The notes under the pieces were generated by a model. The model was given only the letters and a program-made list of their open reading frames with translations, was not told the origin of the DNA and made no database searches. Of a DNA stretch of 64,000 bases, positions 1 to 8,186 are shown piece after piece. The position numbers and the translations under genes are program-made. This DNA comes from Draconibacterium sp963677455 (GTDB taxonomy: Bacteria; Bacteroidota; Bacteroidia; Bacteroidales; Prolixibacteraceae): the NCBI GenBank assembly GCA_963677455.1, contig OY781971.1:3162001-3226000 (forward strand), written 5' to 3'. Position 1 is the stretch's first letter, and each line of letters begins with the position of its first letter.

Positions 1-1
1 G

Positions 2-2677
2 AAAAAGGCTTATGGTAGTGAGAACTACAGGTTAGGCCCAGCATATTTGGCAGTTGGAATTGGATACTTTAACTTAGGACAAAATGATCTAGCACTTAAT
101 AGCTACCAACTTGCCGAAAAGAGTTATTTATTACGAGATGATCCGAACCTTTCATCATTAGGTCGATTATATAAAAATATCTCAAATGTTTATCGTGCAA
201 AGTTGGATTACAATAATGCCCTCTATTACGCCCAGCAAGCGCTGGAAACCTATAAAAGAGATGAACCGGTGGATATCTTTGGTGTTCATGATGCCTATTA
301 TGCAATTGCTGAAATAAAATCTTCTTTAAAGCAATACGAGGATGCTTTATCCATCCTTCTTAATAACTACGAAAAAACAGACGATTTTAACAAGATATAT
401 TTTAGCGAATTGATCGCAATAATTTACCAACAACAAGACAAATACGATAAAGCGAAGATTTATTATGAGAATACTATCAATTTAATGATCAAATATTTTG
501 GAGAAGGCGATATGCAACTTGCTATTTCTTATCTGAACTTTGCAGAATTTCTGTTAACAATTTCTCATTTCGAAGAAAGTACAGATAATCTTGAGAAAGC
601 GCGTGAAATAATAGTACAAATTCAAAAAGAAAAAGGTGTTCAACTATCCAGATATTACGAATTCAAAGGGCGATTGTTTTCGAAAAAGCCAATTGCCACT
701 GAAAATATTCTTTCATTTCGCCAACAAAAAAAACAAAACTTAAGAAAAGCCATCGAATGGTATCATAAAAGTCTTTCAGCTTTATATACTGAAAAAGACA
801 GTCTACAGATAGATCAACTCACCGTGGATAATACCTTATCATTTACGGATTGTTTGGTCTTATTAAAAACCGTTGCTGACACCTATAACGAATTGGCTCT
901 ACTCGACAAAGAACAACAATCTACATCTTACCTCACTAATTTGGAAGAAGCACTAAACTACTACGAAATAATTGGCGAACTAATACAGCGGGCTCGTATG
1001 GAAATATCGGGAGATGAAAGCAAAATTCAACTAACAAAATTACAATATGAAACTTTCGCCAAGACAATTGAAACAGCTTATCTGGCCTATGAGATAGATC
1101 ATGAAGAAAAGCACTTGCTTTTAGCTTTCAACAACTCAGAACAAATAAAAAGCAGTGCTGTTTTTGATAAAATCTCTAACGATCTGGCTCAGGAAAACAG
1201 CTTGATTCCTGATAGTTTACTGGAACTGGAGAGCAAACTAAATAACACGATATCAATATACAACGAAAAGATTTTTGAGGAAAACAGCAACGTCAGTCCC
1301 GACAGTTCTCTTCTTTCTGAATACAGTAACAAAGTCTTTGAGGCCAATCGAAGACGCGATGAACTTAACCGAATGCTGGAAGAAGAATATCCGGACTACT
1401 ATAACTTGAAGTACTCAAAATCATTGTTGTCTGTTGATGAAATTCAAAACATGCTGGGCAAGAAAGATGCTATATTGGAATATGTCTTAAATGAATCAGA
1501 TTCGTTGTCAGAGCTCTATACTTTCGTCATATCAAAAGACAAGCAACTGTTTACGCGTCAGGAACTCAATCCTCAAATGGCAAATTCAATGGAATACATC
1601 TTTAATTTCATGACCTCGCCAAATTATATTTTCACGCGTAATGAAGATGCAATCGAGTTTTGTCTCTCTGCACACAGCATGTACCAACTTCTGATTCAGC
1701 CTTTTGAATCAGAACTGGCAAACAAGAATCTAACTATTATCCCCGATGGCAAATTAAACTATATAGCCTTTGATGGACTTTTGAAATCACTCCCAGACAC
1801 CAGCAAACTAATTGATTTCTCACAGCTTGCATATCTTGTCAGGGATTTTAATGTTAATTATGCCAACTCCGCGAATATTCTAATGGGCAATAAGAAACAA
1901 AAACGCCACCTGCAAAACGAGGTTCTGGCTTTTGCTCCAAAATACAATTCCGAGCAATTTGAGCTATCAAATGCCTCTTACACACTACTTCCCCTTCCAG
2001 GAGTACAAAAAGAGGTTGATGCTATTGCAGAGACCGTTAGAACAGAAATTTACAGAGGTGACAATGCTACTGAAGAAAACTTCAGAGCCTTAAATCAAAA
2101 TTTCGATGTTCTCCATCTTGCCATGCACGCTTATATTAATGATTCTCTACCTGCATATTCCCGTTTAGCTTTTTCTCCGGAAAAAGGAGAGCACAGTTTA
2201 GAAACCGATGGTTGGCTTAATACTGCCGACATATACAATCTCGATTTAAAGAATGTACGTCTTACCGTACTAAGTGCCTGTAACACTGGAATCGGAAAAA
2301 TGCAAAAAGGAGAAGGTTTGATGAGTCTAGCTCGTGGTTTCCTGTTTGCAGGCTGCCCTTCGATTGTTATGTCGTTATGGGAAGTTGAAGATAATGCAGG
2401 CACTCAAATCATGACTTCATTCTACAAAAACTTGAAAAACGGTAAAACAAAAGATGAAGCACTTCGATTGGCCAAAATAAAATATCTTGAAAACTCGAAT
2501 TCCAGGCTGGCCCATCCTCACTATTGGATGAGTTTTAAATGTATCGGAGATCAATCACCAATATATACAAGCCACGATATGTACTTTTTTGCAGTGCTCA
2601 TTGTTCTTATACTCGCTTTTGCTACTGATCAGGGACTAAGAATAAGAAAAGCCCGCCAAAAAAGGCGAGCTTCCTGA
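2..2677 (+). CDS. TPR-CHAT protease-like protein (5' truncated by window edge)
   Basis: The reading frame is open to the left edge, so the gene begins outside the window; the TTG at 47 is not its start. The N-terminal two thirds is helical tetratricopeptide-type repeat sequence. The C-terminal part (about residues 560-840 counted from nt 47) is a CHAT domain, a caspase/separase-like cysteine protease fold. The expected catalytic pair is visible: His in HLAMHA (about residue 694) and Cys in SACNTG (about 745). A single membrane helix (FFAVLIVLILAFA) near the C-terminus is followed by a very basic tail. By the positive-inside rule the tail is cytoplasmic and the TPR-CHAT body periplasmic; this is inference, because the N-terminal signal is not in view. 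It converges with the sigma/anti-sigma-like pair on the other strand. Substrate unknown. Confidence 0.88.
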   Translation, partial: KKAYGSENYRLGPAYLAVGIGYFNLGQNDLALNSYQLAEKSYLLRDDPNLSSLGRLYKNISNVYRAKLDYNNALYYAQQALETYKRDEPVDIFGVHDAYYAIAEIKSSLKQYEDALSILLNNYEKTDDFNKIYFSELIAIIYQQQDKYDKAKIYYENTINLMIKYFGEGDMQLAISYLNFAEFLLTISHFEESTDNLEKAREIIVQIQKEKGVQLSRYYEFKGRLFSKKPIATENILSFRQQKKQNLRKAIEWYHKSLSALYTEKDSLQIDQLTVDNTLSFTDCLVLLKTVADTYNELALLDKEQQSTSYLTNLEEALNYYEIIGELIQRARMEISGDESKIQLTKLQYETFAKTIETAYLAYEIDHEEKHLLLAFNNSEQIKSSAVFDKISNDLAQENSLIPDSLLELESKLNNTISIYNEKIFEENSNVSPDSSLLSEYSNKVFEANRRRDELNRMLEEEYPDYYNLKYSKSLLSVDEIQNMLGKKDAILEYVLNESDSLSELYTFVISKDKQLFTRQELNPQMANSMEYIFNFMTSPNYIFTRNEDAIEFCLSAHSMYQLLIQPFESELANKNLTIIPDGKLNYIAFDGLLKSLPDTSKLIDFSQLAYLVRDFNVNYANSANILMGNKKQKRHLQNEVLAFAPKYNSEQFELSNASYTLLPLPGVQKEVDAIAETVRTEIYRGDNATEENFRALNQNFDVLHLAMHAYINDSLPAYSRLAFSPEKGEHSLETDGWLNTADIYNLDLKNVRLTVLSACNTGIGKMQKGEGLMSLARGFLFAGCPSIVMSLWEVEDNAGTQIMTSFYKNLKNGKTKDEALRLAKIKYLENSNSRLAHPHYWMSFKCIGDQSPIYTSHDMYFFAVLIVLILAFATDQGLRIRKARQKRRAS
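2651..2673 (+). terminator. Terminator-like hairpin overlapping the end of the CHAT gene
   Basis: A 7-bp stem (GCCCGCC / GGCGAGC, one mismatch) with an A6 loop lies inside the last codons. The following T tract is weak, so this is a tentative terminator. Confidence 0.35.
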
Positions 2678-2772
2678 ATGTGTATATGAATCTAATCTAA
2701 TTTCTTGAATGTGTATCGAATGTGTATTTCTTTTAGTACTGATTCAATCTATTTGAAAAGGTGAATGTGTAT
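2676..2772. repeat. Four short direct repeats GAATGTGTAT
   Basis: The 10-mer GAATGTGTAT occurs at 2676, 2707, 2718 and 2763, mixed with AATCTAATCTAA / AATCAATCTAT words. The repeats fill the gap between two convergent genes. No function is recognised. Confidence 0.7.
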
Positions 2773-2806
2773 TTATAAACCGAATCAATCTATCGAACAA
2801 TTTAAT

Positions 2807-4315
2807 CTATTTTATACTGTATTTTAATTTTCTAATTATTGCTTTTGCGTCGTTCTCGTAATACCCTTTGCGATCAATTACTGCCAGTAATTCTTTCTTG
2901 GCCTCTGATTTCTTATTCAGCCTCAGATAACAAAGTGATCTGTACCATTCAGCTTCCTCTATGTACATATTATCGCCATCGTCAATCACTTTTGAGTATT
3001 CAGTAATAGCTTTATCAAGCTTATTCAAATTTTGGTAACTCAAAGCCTTATAAAAGTGAGCTACAAACATTTCGTTTTTAGCCAATGACGCGTTGTCTAA
3101 AACGGTGACCACTTTACTGTAGTCGGCATTCTGATAAAACAACCTTGCAGTTTGAATATCGTCTAAACTGTTTGTTGCAGAACGTTCTGAAGCCCAGACT
3201 GGACTCTCAAAATATTTATCGTAAGTATTATCAACCGAATTTACATTCGTTCTTAAAACACCTGCCAAACCAACCAGAACAACAATCATTGCAACACTAT
3301 TTCTCCAGAATCGCGTTGATCGGAGATCAAACTGTGGCATCACAATCGATTTTACTTCTTTGGTTTCTGCTGCATTTCTAGCATCAGACAATTGAGCCCT
3401 AAGGTTTTGAATATCTTTTTCGCCTACGGCACTATTAATCTGCTCACGAAGAAAAACTTCAGCCATTAGGTCGGTGTTCTCTTTCAATTCCGCATTAAAT
3501 TCTTCCAGTAAATCTTCCTCAAGGATACCATCTATAAAATCTTCAATATTTTGTTCACTCACATTCCATGAGGTTTCAGAGTCCATAATACCCCTCATTT
3601 CATCACGCAAACTCATTATGTCAAATTCTTCTATGGCTCCTTCAATATCCCTGTGGAGGCTCACTTCTTCCAACAACGATCTGTTTTGCTTCATTTCTAC
3701 TTCAAACTCAGCAAGAATATCGTCTCCCATCTCTCCACTCAAATATGAGTCGATTTCTTCAACCGAATACTGTGGTTCAACAGATTTGGCTACTTGTTGC
3801 AATGTATCACGGAGATTTAAAATATCAGTTTCCAAAACAGCTTCTTCAAGACCTTCCAGATCTGTCATATCGAAACCATTCAGCTCTTCTTCCTCAATTC
3901 CGTTTACATCAACACCATTCTGTTGTTCTTCATAAAAACGGTGTACGTTTTCGTTCAAAGTCTTTTCATGTTGATAAACGTGAACTTTGGGTAGTGACTC
4001 GAAACTATTAATAAGCTCTTCAAAAGTAAGCTCATCATTCATTTCTTCTACTTCTTTCAACTCTTCAAGAAGAGCAAAAGACCCATTTTCTTTTGGGGTA
4101 ACTACGTTTTCTTTATGAATTTCGTTGAGGGTTGATTTGAGGTTTTGCACATCCAATTCCAATACTGCGGCCTGAATGTCCTTGTGAAGTTGTACTTCTT
4201 CTCTTAATTCTTCGTTTGTGGTTAACTCTCGTTCAAATTCCTGTTTTTCGTTTGCGTCCAATAAATTGAGACAGTAGTCTTCAATGCGTCCAAAAAATTC
4301 TGCTTTAGGTGTCAT
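2807..4315 (-). CDS. Membrane protein with repeated anti-sigma-like segments and C-terminal TPRs
   Basis: About 502 residues from ATG at 4315; a TTG two codons upstream is also possible. The N-terminal half carries a degenerate repeated unit: an acidic helix pair of the form (D/E)xYL..LLxxxEFExEL..N..LxEEVxLHxDIxxAV, then DIxxLRxxL. Copies lie at about residues 10-68, 155-178 (partial), 186-245 and 257-315. The unit looks like the helical N-terminal domain of anti-sigma proteins, without a zinc motif. One membrane helix follows at about 341-357, preceded by basic residues, so the repeats should be cytoplasmic and the C-terminal tetratricopeptide repeats (about 390-500) periplasmic. It overlaps the upstream sigma gene by 11 bp, so the two are co-transcribed. 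A membrane anti-sigma factor is the best guess. Confidence 0.75.
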   Translation of the reverse strand: MTPKAEFFGRIEDYCLNLLDANEKQEFERELTTNEELREEVQLHKDIQAAVLELDVQNLKSTLNEIHKENVVTPKENGSFALLEELKEVEEMNDELTFEELINSFESLPKVHVYQHEKTLNENVHRFYEEQQNGVDVNGIEEEELNGFDMTDLEGLEEAVLETDILNLRDTLQQVAKSVEPQYSVEEIDSYLSGEMGDDILAEFEVEMKQNRSLLEEVSLHRDIEGAIEEFDIMSLRDEMRGIMDSETSWNVSEQNIEDFIDGILEEDLLEEFNAELKENTDLMAEVFLREQINSAVGEKDIQNLRAQLSDARNAAETKEVKSIVMPQFDLRSTRFWRNSVAMIVVLVGLAGVLRTNVNSVDNTYDKYFESPVWASERSATNSLDDIQTARLFYQNADYSKVVTVLDNASLAKNEMFVAHFYKALSYQNLNKLDKAITEYSKVIDDGDNMYIEEAEWYRSLCYLRLNKKSEAKKELLAVIDRKGYYENDAKAIIRKLKYSIK

Positions 4316-4892
4316 CTTCAAGTATCTTTTTAAATTCTGTATCTTGCTTAATACGCTTAATAAGCAGCTCTTTACACTTGTATTTTCGGGTTTTTGCGTA
4401 TTTCTCCGTTTTGTATCCCATTATTTTTGCAATTTCTTTTAATGAGACTTTTTCAAAAAACAGTTGTAATAACTTCTGACAGTCTGAACTAAGGGTTTTA
4501 AAATGCTTCTGGTACAAACCGTATTTTTCGTTTTTATCTACCAATTCAACCAGGTTGTCATCATAAATGTCTTCCTGATAGGGTAACGAATCATTCAGTT
4601 TCTCACGTTCAATCCGTCTTTTTTCGAGTTGCTTCAACCATAAAAATCTACACACCGAAAATAAATAACCTTGAAAAGAACTCTTTTCGAAAATTAAATC
4701 GTTTTCTTTTAATTTTCTATAAATTACGATAATCGCTTCCTGAAATATATCACTGGCATCATCCTCACTTCCTTGGTTTTTCTTAATAAAATAATTTACC
4801 TTATAGTAGTACTGTTTGTATATGTACTGTAAAATTAAATTATCATGTCTTAAGATTCCTTTCAGGATTTGCGCATCCGTATAGCTTATCAT
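4305..4892 (-). CDS. ECF-type RNA polymerase sigma factor
   Basis: A 195-residue sigma-70 family protein of ECF size. Region 2 is visible around residues 20-85 (DDASDIFQEAIIVIYRKL, then a WLKQLEKRR-type segment). Region 4 lies around 130-180 with a helix-turn-helix (VSLKEIAKIMGYKTEKYAKTRKYKCKELL). It starts at ATG 4892 and overlaps the start of the anti-sigma-like gene, the standard sigma/anti-sigma arrangement. A short promoter-terminator unit sits about 190-300 bp upstream and could act on its transcription. Target promoters are unknown; they may include this operon or the facing CHAT gene. Confidence 0.9.
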   Translation of the reverse strand: MISYTDAQILKGILRHDNLILQYIYKQYYYKVNYFIKKNQGSEDDASDIFQEAIIVIYRKLKENDLIFEKSSFQGYLFSVCRFLWLKQLEKRRIEREKLNDSLPYQEDIYDDNLVELVDKNEKYGLYQKHFKTLSSDCQKLLQLFFEKVSLKEIAKIMGYKTEKYAKTRKYKCKELLIKRIKQDTEFKKILEDDT

Positions 4893-5080
4893 CTTACTAT
4901 TATATTATTCGATTAAACGGTAAAAGGTAACCCTCTATTTAAAATTATTCTATTCACAACTTTACTAACAATTGGAACAGAAACCTGCAACTCATCTAAT
5001 TAACAACGAATTACATTGTGTGCTAAAGATAGAAATTATATTAAAAAGAAGAAAAATAAATGGAAAATTATGAAAAACAA

Positions 5081-5157
5081 AAAGGACGGGTTCAACAACC
5101 CATCCTTTTCTCATTAAACTAACTAACCTAACTAAACCTAAACTTATGAAAATAAAC
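5081..5157 (-). ncRNA. Candidate ~75-nt small RNA or attenuated leader ending in a strong terminator
   Basis: On the minus strand a complete promoter (next entry) is followed after about 50 nt by a 9-bp stem (GGATGGGTT / AACCCGTCC) and a T-rich tail at 5081-5109. The interval is rich in TTTAG/TTAG words. It lies between the TonB-like gene and the sigma gene, both on the same strand, so it could be an independent small RNA, an attenuator of the sigma operon, or just the terminator of the TonB-like gene with a fortuitous promoter. Not matched to a known RNA family by eye. Confidence 0.45.
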
Positions 5158-5163
5158 GTACTG

Positions 5164-5195
5164 CAAAGATAGCAGCTCGGGCGAAATGCAGCAAA
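5164..5195 (-). promoter_or_regulatory. Bacteroidota promoter (TTTG - 20 bp - TATCTTTG)
   Basis: Minus strand: -33 TTTG at 5195-5192 and -7 TATCTTTG at 5171-5164, spacer 20 bp. Both match the established Bacteroides primary-sigma consensus. It would start transcription near 5157. Confidence 0.7.
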
Positions 5196-5243
5196 CGAAA
5201 GTTGTTAAATCATGTTAAACATCAAAAATCCTTAACATGGATT

Positions 5244-5978
5244 TTACTGCGCTATAAAAGTGTAATGAATTGTGCCTTCCTGGATAGATGGAGCCCCCGA
5301 ATCTGCATTGAAACGTGTTCTGGACGCTGCTTCCTGAGCATACAAGAAAATCTGTTTGTCGCGTACCGACCTGTTCTGTCGGGCTACAGCTTCAACAACT
5401 CTACCTTGCTGATCGACTTTAACATCCACAATAACAGTTCCTCCACCTTGAGCTAAATAAACAGGGACAGGCAAACTAACGTGGTAACGATTAGTAAGGT
5501 AATATTTAATATTGCTCTCACCCGCATATATGATGTTTTTAATCGAATCCCTGTCCATTCCTTCCGTTGTTTCAACAGGCATTTCAATTTCACTCATATC
5601 TACGGTTTCTTTCGACAGATTATTATTTACACTCGAACGCAGCTGCTTTGCTGCTTCAATTTCCTGCATGTAATCGTTATCAAAAAAATCTTCTGTTGAA
5701 GTTGTTGTATTTTCAGTAGCCGTTCGATTAGAGGCTATATTGCTTTGCTGGTTTGCAGAAGGAATATCTGCTGCACTTTCTACCTGTTCTTCTACTTGTT
5801 CCTCAATTTCAGGTTCAGCCGGAAGTTCAGGAAACTCAATTAAGATAAGCTCTTCTTTAGCATTTCCTTTAATATCAACATCTGCCAGCAGAAAAGCAGA
5901 AAACAAAAGAATGTGGAACACCAATGTTCCCATTACTCCGTAAATATTTCGCTTATATATTTTATACCACTTCAACAC
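5244..5978 (-). CDS. TonB-like energy transducer protein
   Basis: 244 residues. A basic N-terminus and one membrane helix (about 14-32, VMGTLVFHILLFSAFLLA) are followed by a TonB-type Glu/Pro-rich spacer (about 45-70, PAEPEIEEQVEEQV) that would cross the periplasm. The C-terminal 80 residues have the TonB C-terminal pattern: a glycine-rich strand with VIVDVKVDQQGRVVEA, the A..A...F helix, and QEGTIHYTF at the end. It probably couples the proton-motive force to TonB-dependent receptors; the partner is unknown. It is a single gene with its own -7 box at 5993-6000. The C-terminal domain is short and divergent, so this is a family call rather than an ortholog call. Confidence 0.75.
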   Translation of the reverse strand: MLKWYKIYKRNIYGVMGTLVFHILLFSAFLLADVDIKGNAKEELILIEFPELPAEPEIEEQVEEQVESAADIPSANQQSNIASNRTATENTTTSTEDFFDNDYMQEIEAAKQLRSSVNNNLSKETVDMSEIEMPVETTEGMDRDSIKNIIYAGESNIKYYLTNRYHVSLPVPVYLAQGGGTVIVDVKVDQQGRVVEAVARQNRSVRDKQIFLYAQEAASRTRFNADSGAPSIQEGTIHYTFIAQ

Positions 5979-5992
5979 TTCACAAAAGTAAA

Positions 5993-6000
5993 AAATTAGA
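5993..6000 (-). promoter_or_regulatory. -7 promoter box for the TonB-like gene
   Basis: CAAAAGTA on the plus strand reads TACTTTTG on the minus strand, an exact TAnnTTTG. It lies 15 bp upstream of the ATG at 5978. Confidence 0.55.
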
Positions 6001-6063
6001 TGTGATTCGTGTTCTTAAATTTCAGTTTGAATAGGCAACTTGAAAAGGGTTTTCAATAAAAAA

Positions 6064-6085
6064 GGCACCGACAAATGTCAGCGCC
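6064..6085 (-). terminator. Intrinsic terminator after the sugar isomerase-like gene
   Basis: A 10-bp stem (GGCGCTGACA / TGTCGGTGCC on the minus strand, with one mismatch) is followed by TTTTTTATT. Confidence 0.75.
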
Positions 6086-6109
6086 TTCATTCGAACTTTC
6101 AAATATATA

Positions 6110-6943
6110 TTATTTGGTTGCGTCAATCATCGCCCTGAAATAGCCGTATGATTCTGCAATTCCCATGAAAGGGTTATCCATATTACGTTCGTGCTCTAAA
6201 CTAATAACTCCGGTATAGTTTACTTTCCTCATCATCTTCACCAATGCCGGAAAATCGATAATACCACGACCTACTTCTACGGAATATCCAAGTTTAGTAG
6301 CTCCGGTGACGTCTTTTAAATGCATGTCAAAAACACGTGTATGGTATTTTTCTAAATCAGCAACCGGGTCTTTTCCGTTTCTGGTATCATGACCGATATC
6401 CAAACACATTCCAATCCGTGGATCAAGATCTTTGGTATGCTCCCAAACGTCTTCTGCATCAGGGTATATTTTAATATCCGGTCCGTGAAGGTGTATTGCA
6501 TAATTAAAGTCGTATTCTTTTACTTTTTCATCAACATATGGCAAAAGCTCGTAATTCGGAACACCAACAATAAGTTTTACTCCCACCCTTTTGGCGTAAT
6601 CAAAATATTTGTCGACATCCTCTTTAGTTTTCATATAAAGCGGACCAACGGCATAACCTTTTACACCATATTCTGCACATTTTTCGTGAAATGCTTTGAT
6701 TTCTTCGGCAGTACTGTTAACCGGAAGATGAAAATCTTTAATACACAAATAATGTACGTCGCAACGTTGCATCGTTTCAAGAGCGGTCTGCAAATCGAAT
6801 TTCACAAAAGTATAGCCGGCCATTCCTACTTTAAATGCCTCTGATGTTTCGGGCGCCGGTTGAGGATCTGGACGTTTCACATCTTGTGCGTTAACGGCAA
6901 TTCCGAGATACAATAAAAACACAAGCAATAAGGTTGTTTTCAT
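6110..6943 (-). CDS. Secreted sugar phosphate isomerase/epimerase-like TIM-barrel protein
   Basis: 277 residues with an N-terminal signal peptide (TLLLVFLLYLGIAVNAQ), so the protein is exported. The body is a xylose isomerase-like TIM barrel: VHYLCIKDFHLP, GVKLIVGVPNYELL, AIHLHGP, IGMCLDIGHD, VFDMHLKD and a C-terminal GVISLEHE. The acidic and His residues of these strands match the divalent-metal site of the AP-endonuclease-2/xylose-isomerase-like superfamily. Members are usually annotated as sugar phosphate isomerase/epimerase, but an exported form cannot meet cytosolic sugar phosphates, so the real substrate is probably a free sugar or glycoside in the periplasm. It stands alone between a TonB-like gene and a small unknown gene and ends at a clear terminator. 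Confidence 0.82.
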   Translation of the reverse strand: MKTTLLLVFLLYLGIAVNAQDVKRPDPQPAPETSEAFKVGMAGYTFVKFDLQTALETMQRCDVHYLCIKDFHLPVNSTAEEIKAFHEKCAEYGVKGYAVGPLYMKTKEDVDKYFDYAKRVGVKLIVGVPNYELLPYVDEKVKEYDFNYAIHLHGPDIKIYPDAEDVWEHTKDLDPRIGMCLDIGHDTRNGKDPVADLEKYHTRVFDMHLKDVTGATKLGYSVEVGRGIIDFPALVKMMRKVNYTGVISLEHERNMDNPFMGIAESYGYFRAMIDATK

Positions 6944-7085
6944 TTTATTAAAATTTAGTTGTTTTTATAGCATGCTAAGTTAACAAAATCTACTTCGTAC
7001 ACTGCCACAAAAAACTGTTTGCTAAAACTTAAGCAAAGCCAACCATTATTCAATAAACGGGCCTCAATAAGTGTGATAAATAGAG

Positions 7086-7286
7086 CTATAAAGTCTGCCA
7101 GCGAGTAGTCATTCCGTAGCTATAAGCATATTCTTCCTGGTGCTCTTTCTCTTCTTTCGAAGCGGCTTCTGCAACTCTTTCTTTCAAAACATCACATTCA
7201 TGACTTTTGTCAGACTTTAAGGATTTAAAGAATTTTTTCCTTATTACCGATTCCAAACATTTAAATAAAGCTATTGTTACTTTCAT
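7086..7286 (-). CDS. Small charged protein of unknown function
   Basis: 66 residues from ATG 7286, 19 bp after the rex stop codon, so probably co-transcribed with rex. The N-terminal half is basic (VIRKKFFKSLKS), the middle is acidic and helical (LKERVAEAASKEEKEHQEE), and the end is YAYSYGMTTRWQTL. No membrane segment or known motif. A longer frame begins inside rex but has no support. Close linkage to rex suggests a role in the same redox response, but nothing in the sequence says what. Confidence 0.55.
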   Translation of the reverse strand: MKVTIALFKCLESVIRKKFFKSLKSDKSHECDVLKERVAEAASKEEKEHQEEYAYSYGMTTRWQTL

Positions 7287-7305
7287 GGTAATAAATTTTA
7301 ATTTG

Positions 7306-7959
7306 TTATTCTGATGCATCTTTGAGCCGTTGCAACAATACAGCTGCATACGCACTCATCGACGTATTTTGTACGATAATATTTGCAGGCAAATCCAGAT
7401 TTGTCAAAGTAAAGTTCCAAATAGCTTTCACTCCACAATTCACTAAATCTTCAGCAACATCCTGCGCTACTTCATTTGGTGTTGTCAGAATAGCGATTTT
7501 CACATTCAATCGATTCGACAAATTAAACAACTTGCTGTATTCCAGGATATGCGTACCTCCAACCTGCTGCCCAATTTTATCTTTGTCCACATCGAATGCA
7601 GCGATTATCTTAAAACCAAGCGTTTGCCGCTCCTGGTAAGACATAAGTGCTGCACCAAGATTTCCTGCTCCTACCAAAAAAGCCTCGTTTACGCGATTAA
7701 ATCCTAAAAAGTCTTCGAGAGCGTGACACAATTCATAAATGTTGTAACCAACACGGGGCTTCCCTTTAACGCCGGTTACTGACAAATCTTTAACAACTTG
7801 CGTAGGATCACATTTTAATGCCTTCCCTATCACCGGTGCAGAAATTGTAAGCTCTCCTTTTTCCCTAATTTTTTCCAGATAAAACAAATAAGTTGGCAGG
7901 CGCCTTAAAGTCGGCTCCGGCACGTGATCACTTTTTTTATTATTTCTGGCTTCACTCAT
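7306..7959 (-). CDS. rex: Redox-sensing transcriptional repressor Rex
   Basis: 217 residues, the usual Rex length. An N-terminal winged helix (about 15-85: LRRLPTYLFYLEKIREKG, then KALKCDPTQVVKDLSV and GKPRVGYNI) binds DNA. A Rossmann domain follows with the GAGNLG dinucleotide motif at about 98-103, and a C-terminal helix is swapped in the dimer (AYAAVLLQRL). Rex represses fermentation and respiration genes when NADH is low and leaves DNA when NADH rises. An exact -7 box (TACATTTG) lies 38-45 bp upstream. A Rex-type half site (TTGTTAAC) lies near 8050, but no full palindrome was found, so autoregulation is not shown. A small downstream gene may share the transcript. Confidence 0.95.
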   Translation of the reverse strand: MSEARNNKKSDHVPEPTLRRLPTYLFYLEKIREKGELTISAPVIGKALKCDPTQVVKDLSVTGVKGKPRVGYNIYELCHALEDFLGFNRVNEAFLVGAGNLGAALMSYQERQTLGFKIIAAFDVDKDKIGQQVGGTHILEYSKLFNLSNRLNVKIAILTTPNEVAQDVAEDLVNCGVKAIWNFTLTNLDLPANIIVQNTSMSAYAAVLLQRLKDASE

Positions 7960-7996
7960 TTTTAAACGTAAATACTATTGATCTTTCAATTATGTT

Positions 7997-8004
7997 CAAA
8001 TGTA
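7997..8004 (-). promoter_or_regulatory. -7 promoter box for rex
   Basis: CAAATGTA on plus is TACATTTG on minus, an exact TAnnTTTG. Confidence 0.5.
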
Positions 8005-8186
8005 GTTAAAAACTTAATTGCAGATTTTTTTCTTTATTTAAGAAGCTGCATTGTTAACTGAAAAATAAGATTAAAATGCACATTTGTACTTAATGATGCA
8101 TACACATTACAGCATATTATGACAAATGCAAAGCACACATTACAAAACAAGGAGAAACTCGATAGAAGTATTTTGCAAACGTCTGT

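Noticed and set aside
2131..2403. 90-codon minus-strand frame inside the CHAT gene
   Set aside because: Shadow of the conserved CHAT core; the plus-strand frame has the catalytic motifs.
5060..5125. Leader peptide starting in the terminator hairpin before the sigma gene
   Set aside because: The frame encodes a chance hydrophobic stretch through the terminator T tract, with no codon bias or regulatory codon run.
8045..8070. Rex operator upstream of rex
   Set aside because: Only a TTGTTAAC half site is present; the opposite half does not match the TTGTTAAnnnnTTAACAA consensus.
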